Shown here: one piece after another, positions 20,301 through 28,600 of the stretch
Position numbering within the stretch: position 1 is the stretch's first letter
How the letters are laid out: every line of letters begins with the position of its first letter
NCBI GenBank assembly: GCA_964058845.1
Contig: CAXKVR010000728.1
Span: 1-28,600 of the forward strand
Origin: Carex sylvatica
Taxonomy: Eukaryota; Streptophyta; Magnoliopsida; Poales; Cyperaceae
Direction: 5' to 3'
DNA: 28,600 nucleotides
Position numbers and translations under genes: made by a program
The notes under the pieces: generated by a model
What the model saw: only the letters and a program-made list of their open reading frames with translations
The model's database searches: none
Told to the model about the DNA's origin: nothing

Positions 20301-20858
20301 TTCAAAATAGTAAGCTGTCAAAAATATTTGATTAAAAGAAAAAAGCTATCAAAAATATTAATGATCTCATGAACACCTTAATTTTACTTCATTCATTGAT
20401 CTCTAATTCTCTATTTAATTATGGTTAAAATGAATAGATCTGCACATGATTTTAAATCAGCTTTGGAGATCAAGCCTTTTGTGCCTGCCCATTGAATTTA
20501 CTTTAGGTTCAATAGGTTTCAAGATTGTTCGGTCCGCTTTGTGATTTGTGCGCTTCGCTTTAATATGAATGCCAAAGTAGCAAATCAGACCGTAAACTAA
20601 GTCAAAATCACACAAAGACTAATGTAGCAGCAATTCTTTAATGTTTCTTTCTCTCCCAGATCCAGGGTTTGGGCTTGTCAAAGCACCTGCCCCAATGAAT
20701 TTTCTTGTACCAGTTGTTGCTATGTAAACATCTGAGTTGGCAAAGAAGTGATATCACCAGAAGAAAATACATGATAAATTAAGAGAGATGAATTGTCACA
20801 TTTGACCTTACACAAAAAATAGCTAAGAAATAATTTGAACATAAAGCATTTCTGTTGA
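20301..20858. other. Intergenic DNA, nothing recognised
   Basis: Non-coding sequence between the repeat cluster and the LINE. No frame carries a recognisable protein. Confidence 0.35.
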
Positions 20859-20870
20859 GCCATACTGCTT
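20859..20870. repeat. Target-site duplication, LINE 3' side
   Basis: GCCATACTGCTT, identical to 25070-25081 at the other end of the LINE, adjoins the T run that is the LINE poly-A tail on the opposite strand. Confidence 0.9.
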
Positions 20871-20989
20871 TTTTTTTAGATCCTGGCAGAAGCTGCCATG
20901 TTGCTTTTATTAAACTGAAAATAAAGTACATGTGTTAATTACAGCTCAGACCTCAGAACTGCCCGTATAGAGTAAAGAAATATTTAACC

Positions 20990-23900
20990 AGCAACAAGTA
21001 AATTGTGCAAAAAAGAAGATTACATCTAACAAAAACCACCAACGTATTTCTTCCAGTTTTGCACTCCATCCCTGTTAGCAGTGTCTAAGCCATTCTTCCA
21101 TATGGTACACACACCTATAAGCAATAGCCTTTGCGTCCAATCTTTGATTTCGAAAGATAATACCATTCCTGTGCTTCCAGAGTTGTCATGTTACGCTTAT
21201 GAAATGACATGCCCATTCTTTCTTTCCCATGTGGCTATTATTCCTGATCATTTCCCAAGAGGAGCACACAATTTGCTCCACCGTAATTTGGATTTTCATC
21301 AGAGGTTTAGATAGTATTCTAGATACATGGTACCATACCGCCACTGCAAAAGGACATAGGAAGAAGATGTGTAGTGCTGATTCTACCAGGCACTGTTGAC
21401 AGCAGACACAACCCATGTTCAGATGCATCCTCCTACGCCTTAGAACATCCTTCGTCATCAGCTTGTTCTGTAGCATCAAGAAGGTAAAGAACTTGATTGA
21501 TGGGGGTATTTTGCATGACCAAATAAATGAAAAGTGTCATTTAATTTTACCCCCCTGAGAAATGATTTTGTAAGCCGAATTTGATGAGTAAGTTTCCGTA
21601 TTCCCCCAGAGCCATGTAATCGAATCCTCATCTTCTGTGAATTGGATATGAGGCAAGTCTGTATCCATCAATTGGATAGGCATGGCTGTTGAGTAGGCTT
21701 CTCTTAGTGATATAGACTGGTTGGATTGTGGTTGCTCCTGCTGCATAATCTTTGGTAAGCCATCCCATGAATCAAACCAATAGGAGATTGACTTGCCATC
21801 TCCTATTTGCCATGTCGTGCTCCATGTGAATAATTCTCTGATCCTTTGTAATTGTTTCCAAAAAAAGGATCCTGCTTTTAACCAGAACTTTGGATGATTC
21901 CCCATTTGCCCATTTCTTCTAATTTTGAACAAAAATTCAGTCCATAGGCTATTTGGGTCTGCATATGCTTTCCACCACCATCTTAGAAGTAACGCCACAT
22001 TTTGGATTCTCAAATCAGCTATACCAAGCCCTCCATGCTTTTTAGGCAGACAAGCAACAGTCCAATTGGTCAAAGACATGCCCCTGGATTGATTATCAGA
22101 CTTCCCCCACAATAGCCTTCGTCTAGCTTTGTCTATTATGTTGACAACCCATTGAGGGAGTTTGAAGCACATCATGAAGTAAACTGGTATTGATGATAAT
22201 ACCGACTGTAATAACTGCAGTCTCCCTTCTCTTGATAGAAATTTCCCCTTCCAGCCCCCCAGCCGCTGCTCAACTCTTTCAACTAATGGCATATATGAGA
22301 TTCTTGTTGGCTGTGTCAGTGTTAAAGGTAACCCTAAGTAAGTTACTGGGAATGTTGTTTCTTTGCATCCCAGTAGAACTGAATTGACCCATGCCCTGTC
22401 TGTCTCCGGCAAGTTCAATGGCACGAAAGTGCTTTTTTCGAAGTTAACCTTTAACCCAGAGATTGATGCAAAGATGCGAATAACAAGCTTGAGAGATATC
22501 AATGTAGTGATGTCAGCAAACACGATGACCGCCGTGTCATCGGCATACTAGAATGCCAAAATTGACTCCTTTACCCTTCTGGTTATGCCAGCCGGTAAGA
22601 ACCCGTTAACGGCCTGCACCATTCGTTGAAATACGTCGCCTGCCAGATTGAACAACATTGGTGATAGGGGGTCGCCTTGCCGCAACCCCCTTCTATGAAC
22701 AAAGAATTCTGAATTTTCGCCATTTAGTACGATTCTTGAGGATGCAGTGAGCAGCAATTCCTTTACCCAAATCAGCCATCTTTCTGGAAAAACCCTCTCC
22801 TTCATAACATTTAATAAAAAAATCTCATTCTATTGAATCAAATGCCTTGGCGAAATCAATTTTTAGGAATACGGTCGCCTTATTGGATTTATGAATGTGG
22901 TGAAGGACCTCTCGAGTTGCGGTGAAGTTTTCTGTGATTTGCCTTCCGCCTATGAATGTTGTTTGGTTTGTTGAGATGAGTTCGGGAAGCTTCAATCTCA
23001 ACCTATTTGCCAATACTTTTGAAATCAGCTTTGGAATTAAGTTGATGACACTAATTGGGCAAAAGTCTTTGACTCTTGTGGGGGCTTCAATCTTCAGAAT
23101 CATGACTATGTTAGCTTTGTTATGCTCTGCTAGATTGATCTTATTGCGATAAAACCCATGAATAATGCTCATTATCCCCTCCTTGAGATCTTCCCAATAT
23201 GCCTTTATAAATTCATTCGGGATGCCATCTGGACCCAAAGCTTTGTTGCTTGCGAGTCCCCTTACTGCCTCTTGTACTTCTTCTAGAGTGAACGGGTTTT
23301 GTAGGGATTGTAAGGAGGGATCTGGTTGGTATAAGGCCGCAGGGTTGAAAGCCATGATTTGGGAGGATTTTCCCAGTAAGTCTCTCATGTGATCCAAGAA
23401 GGCCTTATGGATCAGCCCTTGGTCAGATGTGCAGTGGTCCTCAACTTGTATAGACAGCACTCTATTTCTACTCATGCGTGTTGAGGCAAATGCATGGAAG
23501 AAGCGAGTGTTTTTATCACCATTCTTGAGCCAGTTACATTTGAACCTTTGTCTCCACCTCTCTTCTATGATATTTGCAAACTGGAAGGCCTTCTCCTTGA
23601 TTTTGCATCAGAAGTTGAATTCCTGCTGAGTAAGTGGTCTTTGCTCCTCCAATCTGTCATACAGTAGAACAATACTTTTGCAATGTGTTAGTCTTTTTTC
23701 TATTTTAGAGAAACCATCCTTATGCCATAAAGCTAGAGCCCTCTGTAAAATTTGAGTCTTATGGTAAAAATCGGTCAAAGCTTCCTGTTGTTGGTGACTA
23801 TTGCAGTCCCATAGTTTAATTACCATTTTCTTTGAGATTTCCTGTTTTAACCAGAAAGTTTCTATTCTCGGTTGCTTTTGAAATGGGGCCCTATTTTTGC

Positions 23901-24608
23901 AAGTTAGCAATAATGGTACATGGTCGGATACCACCATTTCTAATGCTTACACAGTGATTATGGGGTATAAGAGTTGCCAATCAACCGAAGTAAAGATACG
24001 GTCAATTTTGGAGAAGGTTGGGAGTGGTCGTTTGTTTGACCATGTAAATTTTCTGTTTTTTAGGGGGATGTCTTCAAGGTTTGCTGCTTGTACAAAATCG
24101 TTAAATAGGTCCATCAGAGGAGAGGATCTCAAGTCTCCTGACCTATCTATCAATCAACGAACGAGATTAAAATCTCCTGCCAAGATCCAAGGGTTACTAA
24201 TAAGACCAGTTATAGAGTTTAATTCTTGAATAAACTCAGATTTTTCAGCATCCACACATGGCCCATATACCCCTGTGTAAATTGAAATAACACCCGAACT
24301 CTGATCTATTAATTTGGCAGATATAGTATGATAAGTTGACCAACTTGAGAGCAATTTATATTTTTTTTTTCAAGCAATAAGAATTTCCCCCTACTGTTTT
24401 GAGCACAGATGTACACACACTTGGGATCAAAATAAGACGGAAGGAAACTCATCACATAATTTAAAGAGATTTCCTTTAATTTTGTTTCTTGCAACAAATA
24501 CACATCACACCGCGAAGACCGGATTGTCTCGCGCACCACATTACACTTATCTATCAAGCCTAAGCCTCTGCAATTCCATGAAAGGATGTTTAATTTTTTG
24601 TAATTCAT
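20990..24608 (-). pseudogene. LINE ORF2: endonuclease-reverse transcriptase, disrupted
   Basis: The ATG at 24608 precedes an APE-type endonuclease: ILSWNCRGLG, LLQETKL, AGDFNLV, SKIDRIF, SDHVPLL. The reverse transcriptase follows: NKALGPDGIPNEF, FLKIDFAKAFDS (catalytic Asp), RRGLRQGDPLSPMLF, YADD (22536-22547), GLKVNFEKS and YLGLPLT. The zinc-binding region has the Cys/His pattern CVCCQQC...ALHIFFLC. One frame serves most of it. Stops are at 24154 (TGA), 23947 (TAA), 23608 (TGA), 22825 (TGA), 22548 (TAG directly before YADD), 21537 and 21186 (TGA), with TAA at 21075 possibly near the natural end. Frameshifts lie at the A10 run (about 24361-24370) and near 22806-22820. Most catalytic residues survive. 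Confidence 0.92.
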
Positions 24609-24664
24609 TGGTAAACAGGAAGACACACAAAATAAAGGGACCTGAGCTTCGCTTTTCAATTGCT

Positions 24665-25069
24665 TCACATTAACTCTTCATCTAAATCCAGCTCATCATC
24701 ACTGTCAGGATCGAATCGACCTTGTTCTTCCCAATTAGAGCCGTCTTGTTGGCCCTCTATTTCTTGTAATGCCTTATTTTTATTGCACTCTTCTGTCAAG
24801 GCTGCCTGTCTCCGTCGCCCTTCCTCATCTATCAGAAATGTTCTGAGTACATTCCCTGGTCTAATACCGCAGTTGTCTCCAATCGCCTTGCAAAGTTCCT
24901 TCTGAACTTCTACATTTACAAGTCCTGGATTTTCAATCACTACCTTAGCTTTAACTTGATTTTGCACGGTCTGTCTCTTATTTTCCTGGACTTGCCTTGA
25001 CGAGGTGGTAAGATGTGTTGCTGTCTTCCTCTTTGCTGGGGTGTTGAGATGATTTGCTTCTCCAAATGG
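24665..25069 (-). pseudogene. LINE ORF1, C-terminal fragment
   Basis: An open frame enters from the truncation point (PFGEANHLNTPAKRKT), continues through KRQTVQNQVKAKVVIENPGL and ends in the acidic tail SDDELDLDEELM with TGA at 24665, 57 bases before the ORF2 ATG. No zinc knuckle is left; it would lie upstream of the truncation. The position and order identify it as the end of ORF1 rather than a host gene. Confidence 0.75.
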
Positions 25070-25081
25070 GCCATACTGCTT
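25070..25081. repeat. Target-site duplication, LINE 5' side
   Basis: GCCATACTGCTT, identical to 20859-20870. Sequence beyond it resumes as ordinary flank of the CXE pseudogene. Confidence 0.9.
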
Positions 25082-25328
25082 AGAACAACACTTCTAACCA
25101 TTCTACAAGTAATCAATCTTTTAGAGGGATCAGTGCATCAATTATCCACAATCTTCTATTGTCATATTAAAATTAGCTATCCAATTCCAGATGCACGCAA
25201 TAAAAAATGACATTGATGACATGTGACAGCTTAATTTATGATTTGGAATGTATATTGTGATCTTCTAAAAACTTGGAGACATTGTATCTGTATCTTGTGT
25301 TTAAAGAAATGACACATACATGATTTCA

Positions 25329-26513
25329 CTAGCTTCTCTGTTCCTTGATAAATGCCTTCATCTCTTCAATCACCTGTCCTGATTTACAAATGCCTTCATC
25401 TCAGGAAACACATAGAAACCATGGATTGCATCTGAATACTCCACCAGTCTCGCAACCTTCCCCCGTGCCTTTAACATCTCGTAATACCTCTTCTGCAAAT
25501 CTTGGAGCGGATCGTACCCTCCGATCACCACCATTGCCGGTGGAAACGCCTCTTCAAGCATCCCAACTGCGTCACCAAACCCGTGTGCCGCCTCATGATT
25601 TTGATCGGCGCCTTCTGGCAAGAAGGCCTTTCACCATAGAAATCACTGGGACGCCCTCGAGGCAAAGCTCGGCTTCTGTTCGTTCTTCACTGCCAAAGTA
25701 CGGTTGGAGCACCACGATTCCCTTGATCCTCACCTTTCAAAGAAAAACATATAGTTTTGAATGTAAAATAATTAATTCTACTCAAAATGGTAAAATTTCC
25801 AAATGTTGTGCTTGCTAAATTAGGGGGAACAAAAAGGTACTCTTTACTGAATAACTGTACACATTTGCCCCTTCAAAAAAAAGAAAAGGATTTTTCATGT
25901 CTAACTATAATTTCTTTCCCAATTTGAATTCATTCTAATACAAAAACAGATAAAATAAAAATATGACCTTACCTTTTCCCAGCTATCAACAGCAGCAGCC
26001 CACCGCCGTGTGACGTGATGTATGATGTTCCCTCCAGCACTTTCGCCGGCAAGAAAGCAGCTCCCAAAATCCAAATCCGAACATGATAATATCCCAACAG
26101 AACTGATCCCGCCCGAATCCAGATACCTCAACACGTCAATCCCATCATCATACGGTACGTGCTGGGCACCTATGCTCCGGTGCAAACCGGTAATTCACCG
26201 AAAGCACCACCGCACGTATCTCACGACAAATCCTGCGGCCGAAAACATCACATGGACGTGTCATGGGAGAAAAGAACGTGTCGTGGGCAAAGATGCAGAT
26301 CGATAGGTTGCGGGTCAGGTCAATGGTTACATCCGAAGTGCACACACCGGCAACCGATTTCAGATTTGCTGAAGTTTTGGGCTCGATGATGGAGAGGAGG
26401 CGACGGTTCACAGTGCCATCCTTGCGACGTGCTGCATTGGTGACAGCCATTAGGACTGCAATTTGGAGACGTGCCATCCATGGCATAGGTGGAGATGGCG
26501 GTTTGTTAGACAT
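25329..26513 (-). pseudogene. CXE18-like carboxylesterase pseudogene (Ser type)
   Basis: Two exons correspond to 25973-26513 and 25329-25733, with a 239-bp GT-AG intron at the same place and phase as in the intact paralogue. The start (MSNKPPSPPMPW), VNRRLL, VNYRFAPEHR, nucleophile elbow GESAGGN, Asp in GGYDPLQD and His in IHGFY are all present. Defects: an in-frame deletion near 26277-26283 joins IFAHD to TFFSP and removes the strand and HGGG oxyanion hole. About four extra bases near 26152-26162 shift frame between HRCPA and PYDDG. A loss of roughly 16 bases near 25629-25634 removes the DWYW segment. A further shift near 25380-25392 precedes the tail SGQVIEEMKAFIKEQRS, which ends at TAG 25329. 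It cannot make a full-length esterase. Confidence 0.88.
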
Positions 26514-26577
26514 TTAAAATTTATATTTTGTTTATTTTCTCTATTTCTCAGTGTAAATGTGGATTAAATGTTCTGAA

Positions 26578-26589
26578 GCTTATAGATAG
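26578..26589 (-). promoter_or_regulatory. Possible TATA box of the CXE pseudogene
   Basis: CTATCTATAAGC on the minus strand lies 65-76 bases upstream of the former ATG. The promoter may remain even though the coding sequence is dead. Confidence 0.4.
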
Positions 26590-26778
26590 GGGAGTTAATG
26601 GCACCTTTTTATCTATTTATCTGACCCATATTATTATTCAAAAATAAGAATAAAAATAAGTAAGATTTTTTTTCATTAATTTATCTATAGTATAGGTAAT
26701 GGTAACGATTCTTTTTCCGTTATCATATTTGTTTTCGTATAAGATAAATTTTAAAATAAAATTATATATATATATATA

Positions 26779-27201
26779 GAGGTTGGCTACTATGCTTATA
26801 TAAGCATATCCCCACATATGCTTATAACTCATTTTTGTGCTTTCAATATTCAAATGGTCGATCTGAACCGTTCATCTTGTTCTCCATATTAATATGTGCT
26901 TGGAAACTAAATTTTACATTTTTCTGAATTTTTTTACTATTTATTAAGCCACTTTAAAAATCGCTGATCCAACGGTGGCTGCACAAAACAGTAAAATCAG
27001 CAGCCACCGTTGGATTAATAATTTTCAAAATGGCTTAATAAATAGTACAAAAATTCAGAAAAATATAAAATTTGGTCTCCAAGCACATATTAATATGGAG
27101 AACAAGATGAACGGTTCAGATCGACCATTTGGACATTGGAAGCACAAAAATGAGTTATAAGCATGTGGGGATATGCTTATATAAGCATAGTAGCCAACCT
27201 C
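26779..27201. mobile_element. Foldback MITE, copy C (423 bp) in a TA run
   Basis: Ends GAGGTTGGCTACTATGC and GCATAGTAGCCAACCTC are perfectly complementary, and TA repeats flank both sides (26763-26778, 27202-27212). It matches copy A at 13235-13658 nearly throughout, with about twenty differences by eye. It sits about 190 bases upstream of the pseudogene TATA box. The close match implies recent activity of the family. Confidence 0.92.
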
Positions 27202-27319
27202 TATATATATATATTTGTATGAATATGATATATGATACAATAAAATTTTATATTTTATTAAATTTTCATAATACAAATTAGTTGTATTTATTATTATTAT
27301 TTTTTGTTTTGAAAATATT

Positions 27320-27383
27320 TTATCGAAGTACAAATCGAATTTTTATTTCGGTTTGAACCGAATTGAACCGATGAACACCCCTA
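27320..27383. mobile_element. Right end of a hAT-type element (fragment)
   Basis: TTTCGGTTTGAACCGAATTG followed by AACCGATGAACACCCCTA is the complement of the common plant hAT MITE start TAGGGGTGTTCATCGGTT. No matching left end with an 8-bp duplication was found in the window. Confidence 0.45.
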
Positions 27384-27545
27384 AATGTTTATTGAGGAGT
27401 GTACTTTTTTGTGATCAATGACACTTGTAATTATATTTTGGATTTTTGTTAGTGTCTTTTACATTAATCAGTGCTAATCAATTGCTTGAATCAATTTTGA
27501 ATTTTAATTAGTTGTTATAAAGTGTTGCGAGGAGTTTGAACAATA

Positions 27546-27623
27546 TTAAGTTTTCGAATTATTTGTGTTTCTCATTTAAGATTCTACAATTTAAGTTTTC
27601 GAATTATTTGTGTATCTCATTTA
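27546..27623. repeat. 45-bp tandem duplication
   Basis: TTAAGTTTTCGAATTATTTG followed by TGTNTCTCATTTA occurs at 27546 and 27591, differing at one base over about 33. Its function is unknown. Confidence 0.8.
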
Positions 27624-27760
27624 TTTTTTGAGTAGGATGTGAACAAATTAATATACTGCTGTAATGTTTGTAATGTTTATTATTGTGATTTACAATAATA
27701 TTTTCAATTTGAAGGGAGAGATCAAATATATACAAAAAATGTACTGTCCAGAAATTCAAT

Positions 27761-28335
27761 ACTTGTTGCATGGGTAGTTCCATGCAACAAATAGTTCTAA
27801 AATTCATCAAAACTTGTTGCATGGGTAACCCATGCAACAAATAGTTCTCAAAAATTGTCAAAACTTGTTGCATGGGTAACCCATGCAACAAATAGTTCGC
27901 AAATAATCCTTCAAACTTGTTGCATGGGTTATCCATGCAACAAATATTGTCTAGATTCTGCCGACTTGTTGCAACGGTAAGCCCATGCAACAAATAGTTC
28001 TCAAATATTTGTTGCATGGGTTACCCATGCAACTGTTTAGGCTAAATTCGGGAGACTTGTTGCATGGGTATGAGATGAGTTGTTGCATGGACATTCATTA
28101 GAATATACTTTCTATCCTTGCTGGCGGGTCACGGGTCATCAAATATTTGTTGCATGGATAAATAAGAGGTAGTTGCATGGATAACCATTCAACTTGTTGC
28201 ATGGGTAATTGTTGCATGGGACTACCCATGCAACAAGTTTAACTGTGTCAGAACTGCCAATATTTGTTGCAACGACACTACTTATCCATGCAACAAATGT
28301 TTTTATCCATGCAAAAAACCAAGATTCTAGTAGTG
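27761..28335. mobile_element. Terminus of a CACTA transposon with palindromic subterminal repeats
   Basis: The right edge TTCTAGTAGTG (28325-28335) is the complement of CACTACTAGAA, the usual CACTA terminal repeat. Inside are about a dozen copies of TTGTTGCATGGG in both orientations. From 27761 to 27964 they recur every 49-52 bp, and several join head to head as a palindrome with 13-base arms (TTGTTGCATGGGT) around one base. Such clustered direct and inverted subterminal repeats bind the En/Spm-type TnpA protein in known elements. No left CACTA end is visible, so this is an end fragment or its other end was lost. No transposase is present. Confidence 0.75.
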
Positions 28336-28338
28336 TTT

Positions 28339-28600
28339 AAAACAAACCAAATCAGTTCGGTTCAAAATTAATTCGAACTAAATTCGAACTGGATCTGGTT
28401 CGATCGAAATGGGTTCGCAAACTTTTATGGTTCGAATCTCATAATAATATCGGTCATTCATTTATCTGATTAAATTAAAACACATAATAGAGAGTCGCCA
28501 ACAATTGTCTCTTCTCTCCCTCGCTCTCAAATCTCAATAACCTAGTTCGCTCTCCGCCTCTCCCTGACTCACTCGCTCTAAAAGCTAACCGATGCTCTCA
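28339..28600. other. Window edge: possible promoter and 5' UTR of a gene beyond it
   Basis: GGTTCG/CGAAC-rich sequence to about 28440 gives way to a pyrimidine-rich stretch (28515-28600; CTCTCCCTCGCTCTC, CGCTCTCCGCCTCTCCC). CT-rich leaders of this kind are typical of plant 5' UTRs on the plus strand, but no coding start is in the window. Confidence 0.3.

Larger units (their letters stand above)
20871..25069 (-). mobile_element. L1-type LINE retrotransposon, 5'-truncated, 4.2 kb
   Basis: The poly-A tail (T run ending at 20877 on the plus strand) and a perfect 12-bp target duplication define both ends. In minus orientation it contains the end of ORF1, then ORF2 with endonuclease, reverse transcriptase and a C-terminal zinc-binding (zf-RVT) region, then a 3' UTR ending CAGCTTCTGCCAGGATCT before the A run. 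ORF1 is open up to the junction at 25069, so the 5' end was lost at insertion rather than later. ORF2 carries several in-frame stops and two frameshifts, so the element is inactive. It landed about 250 bases downstream of the CXE pseudogene. Confidence 0.95.

Noticed and set aside
24665..24967. Acidic 100-aa ORF as an independent host gene
   Set aside because: It lies inside the LINE target duplications directly before ORF2 and is open across the truncation junction, so it is the end of ORF1.
27604..28017. Minus-strand 137-aa ORF with NYLLHGLPMQQ repeats
   Set aside because: It is a translation of the CACTA subterminal repeat array; the repetition explains the open frame.
27761..28310. CRISPR-like array of palindromic repeats
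   Set aside because: This is a plant nuclear context, spacing and orientation vary, repeats are short and imperfect, and a CACTA terminus adjoins; no cas genes.

Overview
This is nuclear DNA of a flowering plant, most likely a eudicot. Genes are split by GT-AG introns, intergenic DNA is very AT-rich, and most of the window is transposon-derived. I could not name the species. The recognisable genes all lie on the minus strand.

Layout: 1-1189 is unclassified, repeat-like DNA. 1190-3382 is a decayed array of about 100 copies of a 21-bp unit, followed by a damaged initiator-Met tRNA (3559-3620) and a 5'-truncated LINE 3' end (4145-4402). 5116-11383 is a nine-exon gene for a U2AF35-related splicing factor (ZRSR2 / Arabidopsis C3H5 / maize RGH3 type), 693 aa. 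It carries a four-codon uORF and a telo-box just upstream, and three MITE insertions in its two last introns. A solo LTR (11664-12221) lies upstream in the same orientation. 13215-16010 is a field of MITEs: two foldback elements in one TA microsatellite, a 757-bp hAT-like element with a perfect 8-bp target duplication, and an old foldback element.

16128-17610 is an intact CXE18-like carboxylesterase gene whose nucleophile Ser is replaced by Thr (GDTAGGN), as in legume 2-hydroxyisoflavanone dehydratase. Its paralogue at 25329-26513 keeps the Ser but is a pseudogene: the HGGG oxyanion motif is deleted and there are three frameshifts. Between them sits a 4.2-kb L1-type LINE (20871-25069, minus) with a perfect 12-bp target duplication, decayed mainly by in-frame stops that look like C-to-T changes. 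The window ends with another copy of the TA-embedded MITE, a CACTA-transposon terminus carrying a palindromic subterminal repeat array (27761-28335), and CT-rich DNA that could be the 5' UTR of a gene beyond the edge.

The most interesting points are the Thr-type esterase next to its dead Ser-type paralogue, a family of about 400-423-bp foldback elements that share an internal core but carry different ends, and the 21-bp array, which reads as a degenerate heptapeptide repeat (DERQLVE).
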